Below, one piece after another: positions 61,085-64,000 of a stretch of DNA of 64,000 nucleotides. The DNA is from JAHJQQ01 sp032907525 (GTDB lineage Bacteria; Pseudomonadota; Gammaproteobacteria; Thiohalobacterales; Thiohalobacteraceae): positions 17,054 through 81,053 of the forward strand of contig JAJJPM010000181.1 in the NCBI GenBank assembly GCA_032907525.1, in the 5' to 3' direction. The notes under the pieces were generated by a model that made no database searches, was not told where the DNA came from, and saw only the letters and a list, made by a program, of their open reading frames with translations. How positions within the stretch are numbered: the first letter of the stretch is position 1; the number at the start of each line of letters is the position of its first letter. The translations under genes and the position numbers were made by a program.

Positions 61085-62212
61085 ATGGACCTGTCGGCTG
61101 AAGACGCGCTGCGTTTGAACGTGCTCCTGGCCAACGACCTCCACGCCGTGCGCATCGACGAGTCGGCCATGGTCGTGCACGGCTTTTCGGAGCGCGGCGA
61201 ATCCGCCGTGCGCCTCAACCCGAACTGCCGGGACGAACCCTACATCAAGCGCGTGCGGGAGATGCTGTCCAGTCACGTGCTGGGGTCCCCGGGCGGCTAT
61301 CCCATCTACCTGCGCCGCTGGACGCGCATGGGACAGGCCCGCGACGACAGCCTGGAGAAGCTCCTTCTGCTCGGCGAACCGGAGGCCGTCGTCGCCGTCG
61401 TCCACGCGCGCGGCCTCACCAACGAGCTCGCGCGCCGGGCCTGGTGGGCGATGCCGACGGCGGACAACGCCCGCAAGATGCTGGCCCGCAGCTGCGTGGC
61501 CCGGGATACCATGGGTCCCGTCCTGGCGCAGTTCCTGGTCGAGTATCTGCCATTCGAGGAGGATCAGCACGCGATGATCGAGAGCGTGCGGCTGGTTCTG
61601 CAGCCGGGGCTGATCAGCGACGAGGTGCGCGCGAAGATCTGGACCAAGGCGCGCATGAAGAACACCTATTACGTCGGCTTCCTGCTGGCCACGCCGGACG
61701 ATCTTCCGGAGTCGGCGCCGCCGCATCCGGCGTGGGAGACCGCGGGCCCCGTGCTGCGCGAACTCGTGGCGGCGGGCAACTGCTATGCAGAACAGCTCTG
61801 CCGGGTCCTCGATGGCCCCGGGCAGGCGTTCCTGGCCACGGCCGAGACGGTGCTGCGCAAGCCGAACAATCAGGACGTGGTCGTCGCGCTCATGGAGGCG
61901 ATCGAGGCCTACTTCGCGCGGGTCGCCTGCCCCGGGCCGCGGCTGCAGGACATCGATGCCGTCATGGCCCAGGCCGAGTCGCGCTGCGGGGGCTGCGAGT
62001 GCGACAAGGGGGCGCTGGCCGCCATTCTCGAACGCCTGCCGGACCTGCGTCCGCAGCTGCGCGCCATGTTCGCGCTGTCGGCGGTGGGCGAGCGCCTGGT
62101 GGCGCCGGTGTTCGCGCGCACCGACGCCATCGGCTCGGTCATGCGCCGCAAGCTCGAACCGCTGACGGGACCCCTGCTCTCGGAAATGGCCGTGCTGCGC
62201 GGCGGCCGCTGA
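61085..62212 (+). CDS. dsrS: DsrS-like sulfur oxidation protein
   Basis: A 375-residue (about 41 kDa) soluble protein recognised as DsrS from size and segments such as MLSSHVLGSPGGYPIYLRRW, DSLEKLLLLGEPEAVVAVVH and LTNELARRAWWAMPTADNAR. DsrS closes the dsr cluster in A. vinosum and influences dsr expression after transcription; its mechanism is unknown. A cysteine group, CGGCECDKG, lies near residue 300. Here it is about 8.8 kb from dsrA, outside the main operon and on the other strand. Confidence 0.8.
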   Translation: MDLSAEDALRLNVLLANDLHAVRIDESAMVVHGFSERGESAVRLNPNCRDEPYIKRVREMLSSHVLGSPGGYPIYLRRWTRMGQARDDSLEKLLLLGEPEAVVAVVHARGLTNELARRAWWAMPTADNARKMLARSCVARDTMGPVLAQFLVEYLPFEEDQHAMIESVRLVLQPGLISDEVRAKIWTKARMKNTYYVGFLLATPDDLPESAPPHPAWETAGPVLRELVAAGNCYAEQLCRVLDGPGQAFLATAETVLRKPNNQDVVVALMEAIEAYFARVACPGPRLQDIDAVMAQAESRCGGCECDKGALAAILERLPDLRPQLRAMFALSAVGERLVAPVFARTDAIGSVMRRKLEPLTGPLLSEMAVLRGGR

Positions 62213-62219
62213 GCCGGCG

Positions 62220-62762
62220 GTGACGAAGCTGTACCTCAACCGGGTCGCGCTCACGCTGGTGGTGCGGGTGGGGGAACACGTGTTCGCGCGGCATCTGCCC
62301 TCGTCTCCGCAGGTGGTGGGGGAGGCGCTGGCCGAACAGGTGCGCCGCTATGTCCAGCAGGAACAGCTCGGCTACTATCCCGCCCTGGATTTTTTCCGGG
62401 ACCTCCCGCAGACACTCGACCCGCAGCTTCTCGATGCGGCCGAGCACATCGCCTGGTTCACCTGCAACATGGCCCGCGACGAGGTGCGGCGCAAGCTCCG
62501 CCCGGTCTTCTCCAACCTGACCTTCGAGTCCATCCAGTCGCTGGCCTTCACCCTGCCGCCGGTGCGGCCCAACCAGCCCAATGCCCCGGCCGATCTGGCG
62601 CGGCACTACACCCCCGACACCGCCAAGATGGTGCTGATGGCGAGTTCCTTCCAGAAGACGGAGATGCCGGAGGCGTTGTCGAAATGGGCCAGCCATCTGG
62701 CCTACCGCTGGCTGAAGGAGAGCTTCGAAAGCGTCGAGGTCACCAGCGCGCAGCCTTTGTGA
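62220..62762 (+). CDS. Protein of unknown function downstream of dsrS
   Basis: A 180-residue protein starting with GTG (62220), 7 bp after dsrS: MTKLYLNRVALTLVVRVGEH. Mostly helical (FFRDLPQTLDPQLLDAAEHI), with one Cys in AWFTCNMARDEVRRKLRP. No signal peptide or motif. The tight spacing suggests it belongs to the Sel1-dsrS operon and may act with DsrS. No family recognised. Confidence 0.72.
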   Translation: MTKLYLNRVALTLVVRVGEHVFARHLPSSPQVVGEALAEQVRRYVQQEQLGYYPALDFFRDLPQTLDPQLLDAAEHIAWFTCNMARDEVRRKLRPVFSNLTFESIQSLAFTLPPVRPNQPNAPADLARHYTPDTAKMVLMASSFQKTEMPEALSKWASHLAYRWLKESFESVEVTSAQPL

Positions 62763-62774
62763 CGGAGGCGGGCC

Positions 62775-62963
62775 TCAGCCGCGCAGCATCAGGATCAGCA
62801 GCAGCACGAAGCCGACGACGGCAACGATGGCGACCGCCGCGGCCTTCCAGTCCGAGGCCGAGCCCTTCGGCCCGTGCCTGAGCTGATGGCTGGCCGCCGG
62901 CCACAGGCGGAACACCATGATGCCGAGCACCACCGCGACGAGGATCTTGAGCCAGAGGTCCAT
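62775..62963 (-). CDS. Small two-helix membrane protein
   Basis: A 62-residue protein with two hydrophobic segments (WLKILVAVVLGIMVFRLWP and VAIVAVVGFVLLLILMLRG) joined by a basic loop. No strong Shine-Dalgarno is seen. It converges on the gene ending at 62762 with 12 bp between. Function unknown. Confidence 0.6.
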   Translation of the reverse strand: MDLWLKILVAVVLGIMVFRLWPAASHQLRHGPKGSASDWKAAAVAIVAVVGFVLLLILMLRG

Positions 62964-62992
62964 GGGCGGATCATCCGATGAGACGAACGAAA

Positions 62993-63020
62993 GCGGGCCC
63001 TGCGTTTCCGCAGGGCCCGC
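62993..63020 (-). terminator. Hairpin terminator after the BI-1/YccA gene
   Basis: A perfect 12-bp stem, GCGGGCCCTGCG / CGCAGGGCCCGC, with a 4-nt loop lies 22 bp after the stop at 63042. On the minus strand TTTCGTTCG follows. It separates this gene from the small membrane protein gene. Confidence 0.75.
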
Positions 63021-63041
63021 ACAGATCCCGTGCCGTCCGGG

Positions 63042-63716
63042 TCACTCGTCGCCGCCGGCGAAGGCCGACAGCAGGTGCAGCAGATTGACGAACAGATTGT
63101 AGATATCGAGGTAGAGCGCGACGGTGGCGCGCAGGTAGTTCGTCTCGCCGCCGTTGATGATGCGGCTGGTGTCGAACAGGATCAGTCCGCTCATCAGCAG
63201 CACCACCACGCCGGAGATGGCCAGCGACAGGGCCGGGATCTCCAGGAACAGGTTGGCGATCATGGCCACCAGGGCGACCACCAGGCCGACGAACAGGAAC
63301 CCGCCCATGAAGCTGAAGTCGCGGCGGGTGGTCAGGGCGTAGCCCGACAGGCCCAGGAAGATCACGCCGGTGCCGCCCAGCGCGGTGGCGACCAGCCGGG
63401 GGCCGCCGGCAAAGGCCAGGTAATGCGTGAGCACCGGGCCCAGGCCCAGGCCCATCAGGCCGGCGAAGGCGAACACCACCGCGATGCCGGCGCCCGAGTT
63501 CTCCGTGCGCGGCAGCACCAGCCACAGCAGGCCGATGGCGCCGAGGGTGGAGAGGACGCCTACCGTCGGTGAGATGCCCATGGCCATGCCCACACCGGCC
63601 GTCAGGGCGCTGAACAGCAGGGTCATGGACAGGAGCGCATAGGTGTTGCGCAGGACCTTGTTGGTCGAGACGGCGCTGTCCTGCCGAGCAGTCAGTACAC
63701 GGTCGAATGAATTCAT
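63042..63716 (-). CDS. Bax inhibitor-1/YccA family membrane protein
   Basis: A 224-residue inner-membrane protein with seven predicted helices. It starts MNSFDRVLTARQDSAVSTNK and has NTYALLSMTLLFSALTAGVG, LALSGYALTT-like central helices and the conserved end LYLDIYNLFVNLLHLLSAF. E. coli YccA inhibits FtsH and its gene lies next to tusE (DsrC family), a link echoed here by the dsr setting. The ATG at 63716 starts the conserved N-terminus; apparent upstream codons run into the tRNA gene and are spurious. Confidence 0.93.
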   Translation of the reverse strand: MNSFDRVLTARQDSAVSTNKVLRNTYALLSMTLLFSALTAGVGMAMGISPTVGVLSTLGAIGLLWLVLPRTENSGAGIAVVFAFAGLMGLGLGPVLTHYLAFAGGPRLVATALGGTGVIFLGLSGYALTTRRDFSFMGGFLFVGLVVALVAMIANLFLEIPALSLAISGVVVLLMSGLILFDTSRIINGGETNYLRATVALYLDIYNLFVNLLHLLSAFAGGDE

Positions 63717-63876
63717 GATCTCAGAAGCCTCCGGTTTGAACTGGATTTCGTTCCGGCGATTGGACCGCATCGCCGAAACGGAGTTCAGCATACCATGGCG
63801 GCCCCAAAGCTCAAGCGCGCAAGGCACCGGCCCACGTGCGACAAATCCATGAAAATCATGTATTGTTGGCGCCCTC

Positions 63877-63964
63877 GGAGAGGTGGCTGAGCGGTCGAAA
63901 GCGGCGGTCTTGAAAACCGTTGAAGGGCAACCTTCCGGGGGTTCGAATCCCTCCCTCTCCGCCA
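63877..63964 (+). tRNA. tRNA-Ser (anticodon TGA)
   Basis: An 88-nt tRNA. The acceptor GGAGAGG (63877-63883) pairs with CCTCTCC (63954-63960), followed by G and an encoded CCA. The D-arm has GGCTGAGCGGTCGAAAGCGG, the anticodon loop has TGA at 63911-63913, and the long variable arm is typical of class II serine tRNA. The T-arm is GGGGGTTCGAATCCCTCC. It reads UCA codons. Confidence 0.98.
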
Positions 63965-63967
63965 AAA

Positions 63968-64000
63968 ACAGGAAAGGCCCCCTCGCGGGGCCTTTCCTGT
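63968..64000 (+). terminator. Terminator hairpin after tRNA-Ser
   Basis: A 14-bp stem, ACAGGAAAGGCCCC / GGGGCCTTTCCTGT, with a 5-nt loop lies 3 bp after the tRNA and reaches the window edge. Any T tract beyond cannot be seen. Confidence 0.8.

Noticed and set aside
63717..63965. N-terminal extension of the BI-1/YccA gene (MAEREGFEPPEG...)
   Set aside because: This is the common false translation of the antisense of a serine tRNA gene.

Overview
The window is about two-thirds G+C, gene-dense chromosomal DNA from a gammaproteobacterium. The strongest guide to lifestyle is a near-complete reverse dissimilatory sulfite reductase locus (dsrABEFHCMKLJOPNR, 39424-52289, all on the minus strand), with dsrS (61085-62212), siroheme synthase cysG and several DsrC-family relatives nearby. 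This is the gene set that Chromatiales-type sulfur oxidizers use to oxidize stored or intermediate sulfur to sulfite. No photosynthesis genes are in the window, so phototroph versus chemolithotroph cannot be decided. No rRNA, insertion sequence, prophage or CRISPR array was seen. One tRNA (Ser-UGA) lies at the right end.

Left part (1-17 kb): housekeeping genes. On the minus strand nudJ, a secreted cysteine-peptidase-like gene, mnmA and hflD run into a truncated aconitase. A periplasmic protein of unknown role and icd follow on the plus strand. Next come the N-degron genes: clpS-clpA on the plus strand, then infA, bpt and aat on the minus strand, with a CBS-domain gene, an acyltransferase-like gene and trxB. 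A strong IscR type-1-like box lies between the cold-shock gene and clpS.

Middle part (16-36 kb): ald, ftsK, lolA, rarA, crcB, a DUF190 gene and serS read rightward. polX, a DUF2189 membrane protein, sixA, a diguanylate cyclase and two unknown genes read leftward. Then come a two-domain DsrC/TusE-like protein, pepN, an outer-membrane-like protein, cysG and an S24-like protein.

Sulfur core (36-52 kb): reading leftward from dsrA, catalytic DsrAB, sulfur relay DsrEFH and DsrC, membrane complex DsrMKJOP, the NAD(P)H oxidoreductase DsrL and accessory DsrN/DsrR are followed by a NarX/NarL-type two-component system and a rhodanese. A terminator-like hairpin between dsrC and dsrM, hairpins at other gene junctions and a palindromic repeat between dsrP and dsrN suggest graded expression. 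The dsrA upstream region carries a cluster of NarL-type heptamers.

Right part (52.7-63.7 kb): an accessory region holding three Fe(II)/2OG-type dioxygenase genes, an orphan Cas6/Cmx6-like gene, a cysteine-less DsrC paralogue, several small unknown genes, an Sfum_1244-like gene, a Sel1-repeat protein, dsrS, a BI-1/YccA membrane protein and the tRNA gene.
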